Positions 55,027 through 64,000 of a DNA stretch of 64,000 bases are shown piece after piece. A program made the translations under genes and the position numbers. This stretch comes from Opisthorchis felineus. Taxonomy: Eukaryota; Platyhelminthes; Trematoda; Opisthorchiida; Opisthorchiidae. The notes beneath the pieces were generated by a model that had not been told where the DNA came from, did not search any database, and saw only the letters and a list, made by a program, of their open reading frames with translations. The DNA lies in contig SJOL01008593.1 in assembly GCA_004794785.1 (NCBI GenBank), positions 218,825 through 282,824 of the forward strand, in the 5' to 3' direction. Each line of letters starts with the position of its first letter. The first letter of the stretch is position 1.

Positions 55027-55207
55027 TAAACCGTTCAGCTGTAACGTCCTTTTGGTGCCTAGCTGCTATGCCACCCGAAAGAAGCGCGAGGGTTGAGATA
55101 CTGCCAGGTTGCCAAGCATAGACAGGAGCAATCGAGATGCGGAGGTTGAGTTGGAACCACGGACTTTCCGGTCGGTAAATTCGCGCTTTAACCTTTGAGC
55201 CTTCATT
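55027..55207 (-). repeat. SINE (copy 8), inserted in RT
   Basis: It is full length on the minus strand. The 3' side reads CGTTACAGCTGAACGG and GGGTGGCATAGCAGCTAGGC. The tRNA-like head carries a mutated box B (GTGGTTCCAACTC) and box A (GGCTCAAAGGTTAAAGCG). It interrupts the RTE-A RT frame at 55,026. Confidence 0.82.
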
Positions 55208-55284
55208 TTCATTTTGTTCCGGATTATTTCCAACTCCGATGCATCGTATTCATTATTCTAAAGCATTCTCTGTTAGATTTCTGA

Positions 55285-55400
55285 TGATGACCATCATCAT
55301 CATCAAAGACAGCAACATCAGTTTTGGCACTGATGCTTCACTGCCGTAACAGAGATACTGTACTACTGAAATCGGTTTCATCCGATAAAAGGAATTAAGA
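55285..55400 (-). repeat. RTE-B 3' end fragment with hairpin
   Basis: CCATCATCATCATC, CAACATCAGT...ACTGATG (hairpin 55,316-55,335) and CTTCACTGCCGTA match the RTE-B end on the minus strand. No RTE-B coding sequence follows; an RTE-A leader starts at about 55,440. Confidence 0.68.
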
Positions 55401-55439
55401 TAACCGATATGAACACAGCGCTGATTATATGCAATGGAA

Positions 55440-55700
55440 CCGATCAAACACTTTCCTTTGTGCGGTGGTTGGGCTTGAGTGCCACAATGGTCCCGTCGGC
55501 TCTACTGGCTCGGAATTTGTTCCACAAGTTTTGGCCTGTTTCGGAAAGGCAGAAGGGGAGAAGGCAGACAAAAAGCAGCAAGCCGAGTAGTAGTACCTCG
55601 AACGATCTGGGGAAAAACTTCCTGTCTTATGCTACACGAGTGTGAGGGCAGTAAGGGGTTTCCCTTTGACGACTGACATGTCCATCTTCGTGGCATTAGC
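55440..55700 (+). mobile_element. RTE-A leader fragment
   Basis: GTGCGGTGGTTGGGCTTGAG, the GCCACAATGGTCCCGTCGGC block, 'GAGGGCAGTAAGGGGTTTCC' and GACATGTCCATCTTCGTGG follow the leader of the 63.15 kb copy with deletions. Confidence 0.7.
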
Positions 55701-55721
55701 AAAGAAGCATGAATTGGAGAA

Positions 55722-55880
55722 GATAGAACTCAAGATGACGCGAACTCGCTGACTCGAACCCAGCCTCTCCATCCCGACTGTTCCTATCTGGGCTTGGGCA
55801 ACCTTACAGTCTCAGTCCTCGTGCTTCCTTCGGGTGGCGTAGTAGTCAGGTACCGAAAGAGTGAACTATTAATTAGTAAA
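55722..55880 (+). repeat. SINE (copy 9), head deleted around box B
   Basis: CTCAAGATGACGCGAACTCG runs straight into CTGACTCGAACCCAGC, so about 20 bp between the boxes are missing. The body (TGGGCTTGGGCAACCTTACA; CGTGCTTCCTTCGGGTGGCG) is good and the tail is short. Confidence 0.75.
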
Positions 55881-55965
55881 CACCGCACACTCCTATCATC
55901 CACCTTGTAACCTTCACCATTGGCAAATTATCCAATACAATCGAAAACAGATTATAGATTGCTAA

Positions 55966-57190
55966 CCATTATCATCGACAGCATGACATCAGTGTTCAAC
56001 ACTGATGCTTCGCCCCCGTATAACCATGATTTATTGGAAAGCCCTATAGTGAAGAGAAGAATAGAGGTGAACAGGGAAGGGACTTAGTGCTAGCTTACTG
56101 CAATCATTCCGAGGTGCTTACACATTCAGACACTTATTCAGGCATTCTGGCTAGAAACTGACAGCAAGAACGCCACTGAAATCGGATGGCAGCCACATCT
56201 TGCAGCGTTTCCAACCAAGCGTACTGGGGATCACGCTGTCCCCGTCCTGGAAGGCGAGTAGCACCGACAACACCCAAATGTTTCGTAATCGCTTTCATAC
56301 CCTTCTGCCAGGTCAAGAGTTGGCCACCTCTCTGCTTCCACCACTCCGAATTGGGCACGGAAAACAGCACTTTCTTCGACAAACGATGGTCCGGCACACG
56401 AAATACATGGCCTAACCAACGCAGCTTCTGGTGCTGGACAGTGGACGTCCCCCTTGCACAACCGAAAACTCACTTTCTAATTGCCTCGTTACGGATTCTC
56501 CAACACCAACCAACACGAGCTATGGTTCTCAGACAACCGTTGTCGAGCACCTGAAAACGTCTCAGTTCCGGTGCTCGAACAGGCCACGTCTCACAGTCAT
56601 ACAGCAAAAAAACCTGTACTGTAGCCTGATACACGTCCCTTGAGATTCAGGGATATACCATTTTGATTAGCAAACGTGACCTGAGCCTTTCAAATTCGTG
56701 TATTGACCTCATCTGTCACACCAAAATCGGAACTGATACCACTTTCAAGATAGGTAAAGCGCTCCACAATTTCGAGTGCCTCTCCCTAGATTGTAAGTGG
56801 CGTGTTCAGTGACTGTATGTCCGTGAGCGTGACCTTACACTTTGTGGGTGCAAAGTGCATACCAAAGGACGGGATGATTTTGGTCAATTCATCCAGAGAC
56901 ATCTGCTCCTTCTCCTCCTGTTCGAAGGCGAAAACGATATCGTCTGTGTATTCCAGATCGACAAGGTTTTCGTCAGAGGCTATTTGAACACCGGAGTTTT
57001 GAAGACCTTGCAGCGTTCATCTCATTATCTTATCGGTCACGAAATTAAATGAGAACGGTGAGAGTGGGCACCCCTGACGGACACCGCTTGGTGTAAGGAA
57101 GCTTTTTGAGAGCTCTCCTTATACTCACACGTCCGGAGGTCTGAGGATACAAACTTCCGGGGCAGTATTCAGCACAGCCGGACCGATAGC
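55966..57190 (-). mobile_element. RTE-B element, 5'-truncated (copy 2)
   Basis: The 3' end carries the most perfect hairpin (arms CATCAGTGTT/AACACTGATG, 55,987-56,007) followed by GTCGATGATAATGG. Then come a 3' UTR, C-terminal domain and RT end. The layout and truncation point are close to the copy at 5,793-7,076. Confidence 0.83.
56134..57160 (-). pseudogene. RTE-B RT end and C-terminal domain (broken)
   Basis: On the minus strand the frames carry a GVRQGCPLSPF-like block near 57,080 and an EYTDDIVFAFEQEEKEQM block near 56,940, where the YADD equivalent reads YTDD. KCKVTL follows, then the C-terminal blocks, ending MPDHRLSKKVLFSVPNSEWW, QLLTWQKGMKAITKHLG, and AWLETLQDVAAIRFQWRSCC. Several shifts occur. 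The first catalytic Asp region is missing. Confidence 0.78.
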
Positions 57191-57599
57191 AAAACGAACG
57201 AGTCTGAAACCCGTTACCTAATGCCTCTGTGATGATAAGCCCCTTTCAGTCCAAAAAACAACTCAACTCCCAGAGGCGGTGACGACTGCAGAAGAAAAAA
57301 AACCTGAGGAATAGGAAGGGTTATTCTCAAAGTTTTCAATGGGTCAGACCGTAAATGGTAGACTGGGTTTCCCACTTGGTTTGCACAACATGGGTGACTG
57401 AAGATGTCCAGAGTAGGTTGAGAGAAGCCACAGTCACCCCAGAATAAACCAAAAAATGTGTCAGGAACCTAGAAGTCAGTCTTCTCTGCCCTGCACGCAA
57501 GATTCTGGCGCGTGTCTTACTCAATTGATATACAAAGCAGATGCAACGTAATCAGCTCAACCACAGCACCAATTTAGCTCCAAATGCACCGATGTGTGA
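57191..57599. other. No gene recognised
   Basis: The spacer between an RTE-B on the minus strand and an RTE-A on the plus strand has no supported frame. Confidence 0.4.
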
Positions 57600-57965
57600 A
57601 TCGATGCGACATCTATGACTTATACCCTGCATACACAAGCTGGACTAGCCCGTGGCATCAAACCGGGTCAGACCATTGAGTTATCGGCTTCGATCAGCCT
57701 CCCTCAAGAAAACCCAACACTCACTGTTTCGTGGACCGATTTTTTTGTCACTGGCTCACAGTGGGCTAACGTAATTAACTTCCTTTCTCGGCTTAGCCTC
57801 GCCTTCACAATGCTTCTCTTGTGGGTGTCCTTCCCGAATTCCTTCCTACCCTTTAAACAAACGCCGCTGCGTCATTTGACTGCCAGCTATCCGCCCGATG
57901 TGCCTGTCCGTCAACATCAACCAGAATAACGTCTCAATATATATGGCATATTACCTTCATATTCC

Positions 57966-58760
57966 TTGCTTTATTTCTCAGCAGTAAACAAAACGCTTGT
58001 TCCAACCGCATACTCTTTTATACTTGACGTATGTCATGTCTTCAAAGCATACATTCAGAACTCAAGTGAAGCACCCACAACGAACCCAGCTTTTTCTCAT
58101 CCTACTTTCCAGTTGTCTGGTGATCCTGAATCAATGACATGTAGTATATATGGCACTGAGTTTTCTTCCAGTTTGCGCTCGGTTCGTGTGAACCGCTATC
58201 TTTACGCCATTTGCTCATTCAGCTCAATCAGGCGCAGTGTCACCAGGCTAATAGTTTGGCGTCTGTATGTAGTGTCAGCCGATTCCCTAACGGACTGCAC
58301 TTCCTCCACTGATAAAGATACTTTCTATCGAAGTTTCACCGGATTGCTTAATCAAAAAAGCACTGACGCTGTCATCCTTGCAGGTGATGTGAATGCACAG
58401 GTCGGTCGTTGCTTCTTTGGACGCACATTCGGGTCGATGGTTGCCGCACAGATAACGGGGAGCAGCTCCTTCAGTTGTTCATTGGCAATCAGTTGTTTGT
58501 TAGCAGCATATCAATCGTACGATCGGTTTGACGGTCTGGTCATCAGCTACCGATGAAGTGCTACGATTCCAGACTGATGCTTTTGCTATACTACAACTTG
58601 ATTCTGATCACCCATTGGTGCGATCATGCCTTGCCATTCGATTTCCATCATGCCACCGCAAGTCGACAATAGATATATCAATTCAGCACCTTCGGAGAAC
58701 TATTCTAGTCCAGCAGTATCGATCCGAGCCGACCCAAATACTATCTAGAGCGAAGTAACG
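57966..58760 (+). pseudogene. RTE-A endonuclease and linker start (old copy)
   Basis: A 196-codon frame (57,966-58,556) reads FQLSGDPESMTCSIYGTEFS, VNRYLYAIC, DKDTFYRSFTGLL, and AVILAGDVNAQVGRCFFGRT (Asp/Asn pair of the endonuclease). The SETRI glutamate block near the start is replaced. The next frame has LQLDSDHPLVRSCLAIRFPS, carrying the catalytic His motif, followed by linker. Two frames and a lost Glu make it inactive. Confidence 0.78.
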
Positions 58761-59164
58761 ATCATATGGTTAACGCATGACCAGCTGAAAAAGGGCTGTA
58801 CATATTCCATTCAAAGTTGTTTGTCCGACTTTGCGATAGAATGGGAACGGTAGGATGACTAGAGGATATTATTTAGGTCACTAATCCTGATCCATACCAG
58901 TGAACAAAAGGTACGATGGTGCATGCAGACCTCACAGATACCAAATAGTGAAGGGTATAAGGAAAGATGGAGAGCTCTGGTAAGGAGTGCAAGCTTGGGA
59001 GATAGAGAAAACTCTCGCTACAGAAAAAACCGTGCCTAATACCATGTAATTTGATCTACCTGCCAAAGGAAAACAACTTCCAGCGAAACGATACGTGAAA
59101 AAGACGCTCCACTAGCGAAAACGCCTATTCGAAAGATGGACAGAGAATATCGGACTGAACTCCT

Positions 59165-59968
59165 GGGGACAGCGGAGCAAGGATGACCACCTTAAATTTT
59201 CGACCTTTAACGCTTTTTACTCCGACTCCCGGTTTGTTCTGGAGGTCTGTTTTGAGCTCTCGTCTGAGTTCATTGTTGGTGTCAGACAAGGCTGCCTTCG
59301 TCCGCTCAACTTCGCCATCGGTACGATCATGGAGGACTCGTTCACAGCCTCTAAAGCTGGTGGGTTTCCAGGTATTCTGGGCGTTCACTCACAGCTCTCG
59401 TGTATGCAACTAACAGAACCCTTCCCGGGTATGGTTACATTGATATGCGAACAATAATAAATAGCCATACTGAGCTCGCCTTACGGGCTGGTATGCGCTT
59501 CGCACCCGTGACGCGCAGATTGGTATCACAAGACTAGGTTGACTCAAGCTCGAAACTCATGCATGCAAATGAGCCGCTTGAGGTGGTAAACATTTAGTTA
59601 CCTGAGTAGTTGTATGACTGCCGCTGGTAGGAACGGAGACGATGCTGCTATCAAGATAGAGAGTGCCGGAGTGACTTTTGCAAATCCACAACTTCTGCGG
59701 CTTAGGCTTGGCGCCACCTTTTACGTCAGCGGTCGAGAATTCAATGTTGCAACGCGATTTATGGTGTTAAGTCAGGAACCGGGCCACTGTGTTTTTCACC
59801 ATCATTGTCTTCGAAGCATTGTCCACATCTGGTGGAAGCATCGGATCGGTAATGTTGCGGAACGCCGAATAGTTTTCAGGGGAAGCAATTCGCTCACAGC
59901 AGACGACCCGATTGCACTCAGTAGGTTGCACCATGCCAATGGGTTAAATGCCTCGTACAACCATGAAC
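59165..59968 (+). pseudogene. RTE-A RT end and C-terminal domain (old copy)
   Basis: FELSSEFIVGVRQGCLRPLN and FAIGTIMEDSFTASKAGG give the RT 'GVRQGCPLSPFLFNFAID' block. YADD is not preserved. LSSCMTAAGRNGDDAAIKIE, GVTFANPQLLRLRLGATFYV, and HHCLRSIVHIWWKHRIGNVA give the C-terminal domain. A 129-codon frame spans 59,614-60,003 and then enters the SINE. Confidence 0.72.
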
Positions 59969-60158
59969 TAGAGATAGCTCTTGTTAACGTGCGAATTTAC
60001 TGACCGGAAGATCCGCAGTTCTAACCCATCCCCGGCATATCGACTGTTCCTGTCTGGGCTTGGGCAACCTGGCAGTATCTCAGCCCTCGTGCTTCCCTCG
60101 GGCGGTATGGCAACTAGGCACCGAAATCGTGTTACAGCTGAACGACCATTATTATTTC
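59969..60158 (+). repeat. SINE (copy 10)
   Basis: GATAGCTCTTGTTAACGTGC (box A relic) and GCAGTTCTAACCC (box B relic) precede an excellent body: TGGGCTTGGGCAACCTGGCA, GTATCTCAGCCCTCGTGCTT, GGCAACTAGGCACCGAAA. It ends TTACAGCTGAACGACCATTA with a short ATT tail. Confidence 0.85.
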
Positions 60159-62399
60159 TGTTTGTAACCATGCGGGGTTTGGGGACCAGCCAGACGAGGT
60201 CAAACTGTGGTTTGGTGGCGAAATATGGAAGCCACTACCATCAGATGGCTGCACTGGTCTCTGGATGGGTGGAACCCATCCATGGTTAGAGACCCTGGTG
60301 GACATGACCAGGTCGCCTGCTCAGTGTCGCGCATGTGTCAAAGCTGTTGCCCTCAACGCACAATATCTCTTTTTGTGCATTCCAAGAATGAACAGCTCAA
60401 TGAAAACTCCTGAATTCACCAGCCAACGAAATCAGCATCGCTATCCACTCCTATTCCCCCCATCGTCGTTGCACAAGCTTGGGGCAGCTAGAACCGCTGT
60501 ACAGCTTTTGCGTGGCTTGTAGCCGATGATGATTAATGACAATAAACAAAACCTGATGTCATATCGATTTCCCTCGATGCCTCTTTTGAGGTTATTTACG
60601 TCAGCAGCGTCACCCATCGAAGACAGCGGAGAACTTTTGCTATGCAAAAGTTCTCACGTGCTTCGTGTATACTTTTACATAATGCCATCTGAATGCCAGA
60701 CTACAACTTTTATGCCAGCTTACTCCTACAGAAGAATGAGTTGGCTCCAAGACTACCCGGGATCGCTGCTGCCGTGAAGCGCCATCGATAGCAATGTCTG
60801 CACACAGCGTCATCCAGCTTCTGTTCCATTATGGAAGTCACATGTGGGGCTCTTTATTGTCACTGACCAAAAACAACTGTTGGTCCATTAGGCAGATGTG
60901 CAGCAACTCAATGTGAGCCAAAATGCACGTGTGATATTGAGCAGCGTCCCAAGTAGTAGTAGTAGCAAATTGAGCCTTCTCGTGGTAAGTGGGAGGTCGC
61001 GGGTTTGGGACCCGTTCAAATGTGTGTGCGTGGGTCCATAATAAGGATTTTTTGTCCGATTGCTGGTCCATTTTGTTTCATGACCACCTACAGACTAAGT
61101 ACTTCAACGCTGGCCTTCACCTTTGAGAGTGAAGTTTTCAATTATCTGCCGGCTTTATTCACCTTGGCTAGGGGCGTCTCGATTGATGATGTACGACGTG
61201 AGGATTGTGGTGTCCTTGTTTTTGAGAGACGACTGAGTTCTGAGATGAAGTCTTCAGTCCATCTCTTCAGTTTTTTTGTGTGGTCCGTTATCAGTTGATC
61301 ACTAGTCCCCAACATTGAATTTCTGAGCTTATTGTTGGCCTAAAGCGCGACGGCAAGGCCATGGTTGTTTCCACTCTCAGAGTATTGAAGCGAAACCTGA
61401 AGAGCTTTTTAGCCTCTCCGTTTCTAAGGGGAAAATGAGGTTTCTTCCAGGGAGACGAGACTCTATCGAACAATTGAGTCCGTTCATCCTAACACTATTT
61501 TCCTGCACTGCGCGGTGTGTAGACAGTTCGGTTTCTGGTCCCGTGTATCACACCACTTTTGTCGCCCTCCGCAAGCGAACCGGGGATTTCGTGCAGAAAA
61601 GAAGTATGAGGTGACAACTGGGTCTGTTTATTCAGTAAAAGGTTGGACATAGATCCCGTTTTTCCCTTTCCATGAAAGCAGCTATACTGCCTTGTCCGTA
61701 GGAATGCGCTAAGTTCACTAGTGTCCTATTTTGCTTCCTTGTAGTTCATAGTAGGCTGGTAAAGATAACTCATATTTTCACCTCTGAAAAGTCCAGGATA
61801 CAGATTACTCGGATTTAATGTCTTGTGCATACTGTATTTTCGTTTGCGATGGAAACATGGTGTCTGTCGCGTTTTAGTTTGTCGTACCTCCGAATATTTC
61901 AGGTGTTCAACCCTTTACTCACGATGACGTTGCTTTGAGCAAACTATCGACCCACTTTTGGGGTTGGTTGAACCTAAAGGTTGAATGGTGTGGTGCTTAC
62001 TACATGACCCTCTAGTTTTTGGGCTTCCGAAATTCATCGGTGCAATCGTAATATCTTGAACTCCAGGTTTTTACGTTTGGTGATCTCCGTACACCACCAT
62101 GTTCATCGGGGACTGGTTTCGTTCTTCCGGCATCTGTAAGAGTTACTAGTTGCGACAGTAGTTAATGTTCACTCAGGAATTTCGGAAAGCCCTGAGAGGT
62201 GGTCATAAAAATTGTGAGCATGGTCATCATGCTGCATAATTTTCTTCATTCGGATAACTACCATCCTCACCATTGTTTTGTGAGGTTGTTCTTAGCAACT
62301 TTAGAAATGGGAACCCGTCGAAAGCGATCGCTATGGAGTTTGTCTACGTGATCCTGGAAAAAAGCTAACTGGAATTCGGGCTAGCACTTTGGCGTGATC
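60159..62399. other. No gene recognised
   Basis: About 2.2 kb is unassigned. A run of GTA/TAG units lies near 60,955-60,965. GCGGGTTTGGGACCCG at about 61,000 could fold like a T-arm but has no tRNA context. Minus-strand sequence at 61,070-61,260 faintly recalls a LINE linker (KLKRWTEDF). None of these is a firm call. Confidence 0.42.
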
Positions 62400-62692
62400 A
62401 TAGTGAAGAGGTAGCTGGGAATTGACGGCAGTTTTGTATTTGAGGTCCCTACCGGTAGGTAATACGACAGCAAAGCATCACTAATGTCATGCTGTCGATG
62501 ATGAATGGACCAAGTGACTGTACAACTGACCGGCAGCTGGTGGCTTCCGAGTGAGTACTTGTTCCGGCCGGGAACGCTAGTGATCAGTATATGTGCGTGA
62601 ACATTGACATGAACTCCACTTCCAAATCGTGCCGTTGCATTAGCTAGTCGACTAATCTGAGTATTTAGCAGTCCTCTTGCCGGGGGGAGCAT
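62400..62692 (-). pseudogene. Possible RT-derived fragment, unknown non-LTR family
   Basis: A 103-codon minus-strand frame contains LLNTQISRLANATARFGSGV followed by HVNVHAHILITSVPGRN. This resembles the region after YADD in RTE-like RTs (usually '..ARFGLRVNV.KTK..'). No catalytic motif is visible and the assignment is tentative. Confidence 0.32.
62450..62510 (+). repeat. RTE-B tail-like fragment
   Basis: ACGACAGCAAAGCATCACTA and ATGTCATGCTGTCGATGATG match the RTE-B terminal phrase with the hairpin centre deleted. It overlaps the previous tentative frame, so at most one reading is meaningful. Confidence 0.4.
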
Positions 62693-63149
62693 TATCCAGC
62701 TTATTTCTGGTCGACCTAAGTATTTGATTCTGGCAGAAAGTACCCCACCTTCGAGGTTTCACTCTCTCCGAAATGATAAAGAACCGCTTGCATTTTGGTT
62801 AGCAGTGATCCTAATCAAGTCAACCAAGCCAGTAATATCAATCGACCAAACAGTACAGTGGCGACTCTTCTAGAATCATGTCCATTAAGCTGCTGTCAGC
62901 TTTAGAAATGAGTGTAAGTCCTAACTTGTAGATGACACATCCAGCGAAGTAGACTTGGAAATCCCTGGGTATGGCTGTGGCAATTTAAAGTAGATGGTTG
63001 AGTTGGAGTCGTGTATGGGATTTTCTGATATATAATATACATCGATAGAACACCTCCACAAAAGACGTCTGTTGCCTAGTTTGGTAAGAAGTACCGCTGC
63101 ATTATGGGTCAGATGCTTTGAATTGGTTAGACTTATTTCTGTTTTGCTG
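62693..63149. other. No gene recognised
   Basis: No supported feature before the RTE-A leader. Confidence 0.4.
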
Positions 63150-64000
63150 GGTTGCAGTGTCCCGACCTAAAGCTGCCACCTTGACGTGGCGGTCGGGCTT
63201 GAGTGCTGCAATGATCCCGCGGGCTACACTGGCTGGAACTTCGTTCCGCATGGTGCAGCCATGCCAGGAAGGCCAAAGGGGAGCAGTCAGACCAAGAGCA
63301 GCGAAACCCCGTACTACGAGGAATCGTGCTACGAGGCAATCTGGGGGTAGAGTCGTACTGTCCTCTGCGATATGTGTGTGAAGGCAGTAAGGTGTTTCCC
63401 CCGGGCGACCAGCATGTCCATATTTATGGAAGCAGCGATGCTGCCTTCTCCCGAGGAAGGACGGGTTAGAAAAGGTCGGCCCCAAAAACCGCACACTCCA
63501 ATCGCCCAACGGTTGACCGTGACCGCCGGCGCATTATTCAACCAAAAAGTCCGGTGCTGCTCAAAAGGCGCCTGCTGTGCACAGCCGCATCAGGAATGAG
63601 ACAGTAATGCCTTATTTCCTGTGCCCTCGGGCCAGGCCAACCCCCTGCAGCCGAGCAGGTCAGACCATTGAGTCATCGGCTTCGGGCATGGTCCCCTAAC
63701 AAAACTCTACATCCTCCCACTGCCTTGTGGGTCAGACTTTTGAGTCAAAGGCTCAAGGTGGGGTACCTCAACCAAACGCCCTTCCTCGGCATGGGCAACC
63801 GGGAAGTATCATTTGCCCGCGCAGTTCCGTGTCCACCGATGTCCCTCCCCAACCCCTTACCACCACACAAGCAAACGTCAGTGGGTCACTTGACTGTCAG
63901 TTATCCGACCGAAGGGCCTTATGCTCCTCGCTGCCTATTAACAGTAAACAAAATAACACCCTTCTAAATCCACGAGATCCTTTCTATATAGGAGCTTTTA
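63150..64000 (+). mobile_element. RTE-A 5' leader, cut by window end
   Basis: This is the cleanest leader. It starts near CCCGACCTAAAGCTGCCACC and runs through GGCGGTCGGGCTTGAGTGCT, TGAAGGCAGTAAGGTGTTTC, 'CGGTTGACCGTGACCGCCGG', GAGACAGTAATGCC, and GGTGGGGTACCTCAACCAAA to GTAAACAAAATAACACC. It matches the minus-strand leader at 11,500-10,693 in order. The endonuclease gene would begin just past the window edge. Overlapping leader frames of up to 135 codons are not considered genes. Confidence 0.85.

Larger units (their letters stand above)
57600..59968 (+). mobile_element. RTE-A copy, old, leader to C-terminal domain
   Basis: The leader (57,640-57,960: GGGTCAGACCATTGAGTTAT, CAGCTATCCGCCCGATG) precedes the endonuclease, linker, RT end and part of the C-terminal domain in the expected order. 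The region 58,760-59,165 shows no clear RT motif. The copy ends at a SINE at 59,969. Confidence 0.75.

Noticed and set aside
60985..61030. T-arm-like GCGGGTTTGGGACCCG
   Set aside because: No matching D-arm, anticodon arm or acceptor stem; no second copy seen.
63102..63509. 135-codon minus-strand ORF and opposing ORFs in the RTE-A leader
   Set aside because: They are frames within the repeated leader, with different breaks in each copy; no coding evidence.

Overview
The window looks like eukaryotic DNA from a flatworm, probably a parasitic one (a tapeworm is my best guess). No bacterial-style gene layout is present. The basis is a ribosomal protein eS19 (RPS19) gene on the minus strand (14,124-14,680) cut by three introns of only 37, 33 and 31 nt, a size class known from parasitic flatworms, together with RTE-like and CR1-like retrotransposons and a TTAGGG-type repeat tract. 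The genus cannot be read from the sequence.

Most recognisable sequence is retrotransposon debris. RTE-A is an RTE-like non-LTR family: a long leader, an AP endonuclease, a reverse transcriptase (RT) and a C-terminal domain. Its best copy runs 11,500->7,500 on the minus strand, and other copies or fragments lie at 5.4-7.4, 11.5-13.3, 51.3-55.7, 57.6-60.0 and 63.15-64.0 kb. RTE-B is a second RTE-like family whose 3' end carries a hairpin and an ATG-repeat tail (5.8-7.1, 17.96-18.8, 33.6-34.0 and 56-57.2 kb, plus tail fragments). CR1-A is a CR1-like family with an 8-bp repeat tail (14.9-17.2, 29.9-30.6, 36.9-38.5 and 49.15 kb). CR1-B is a longer, decayed CR1-like element at 42.6-39.1 kb. A Ty3/Gypsy pol remnant lies at 23.2-21.1 kb.

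Non-autonomous repeats are interspersed. A tRNA-derived SINE with box A, box B and an (ATT)n tail has about ten copies, one with a clear target-site duplication. Rep-C is an about 1.2-kb retroposon-like family with an AATAAA signal and an (ATT)n tail that I do not recognise; one copy holds a telomere-repeat tract. Short families D, F and G also occur. G is a coding-like sequence present twice on opposite strands.

Layout: 0-5 kb sparse; 5-14 kb nested RTE-A/RTE-B; 14.1-14.7 kb RPS19; 14.9-18.8 kb CR1-A and RTE-B; 20-27 kb Gypsy and Rep-C; 27-34 kb mostly unrecognised, with two weak exon candidates; 34.9-42.6 kb Rep-C and CR1; 43-51 kb Rep-C ends and unrecognised DNA; 51-60 kb RTE-A/RTE-B/SINE mosaic; 60-63 kb unrecognised; 63.15 kb to the end, an RTE-A 5' end cut by the window edge. 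RPS19 is the only host gene I can name. No CRISPR array, operon, rRNA or genuine tRNA gene was seen.
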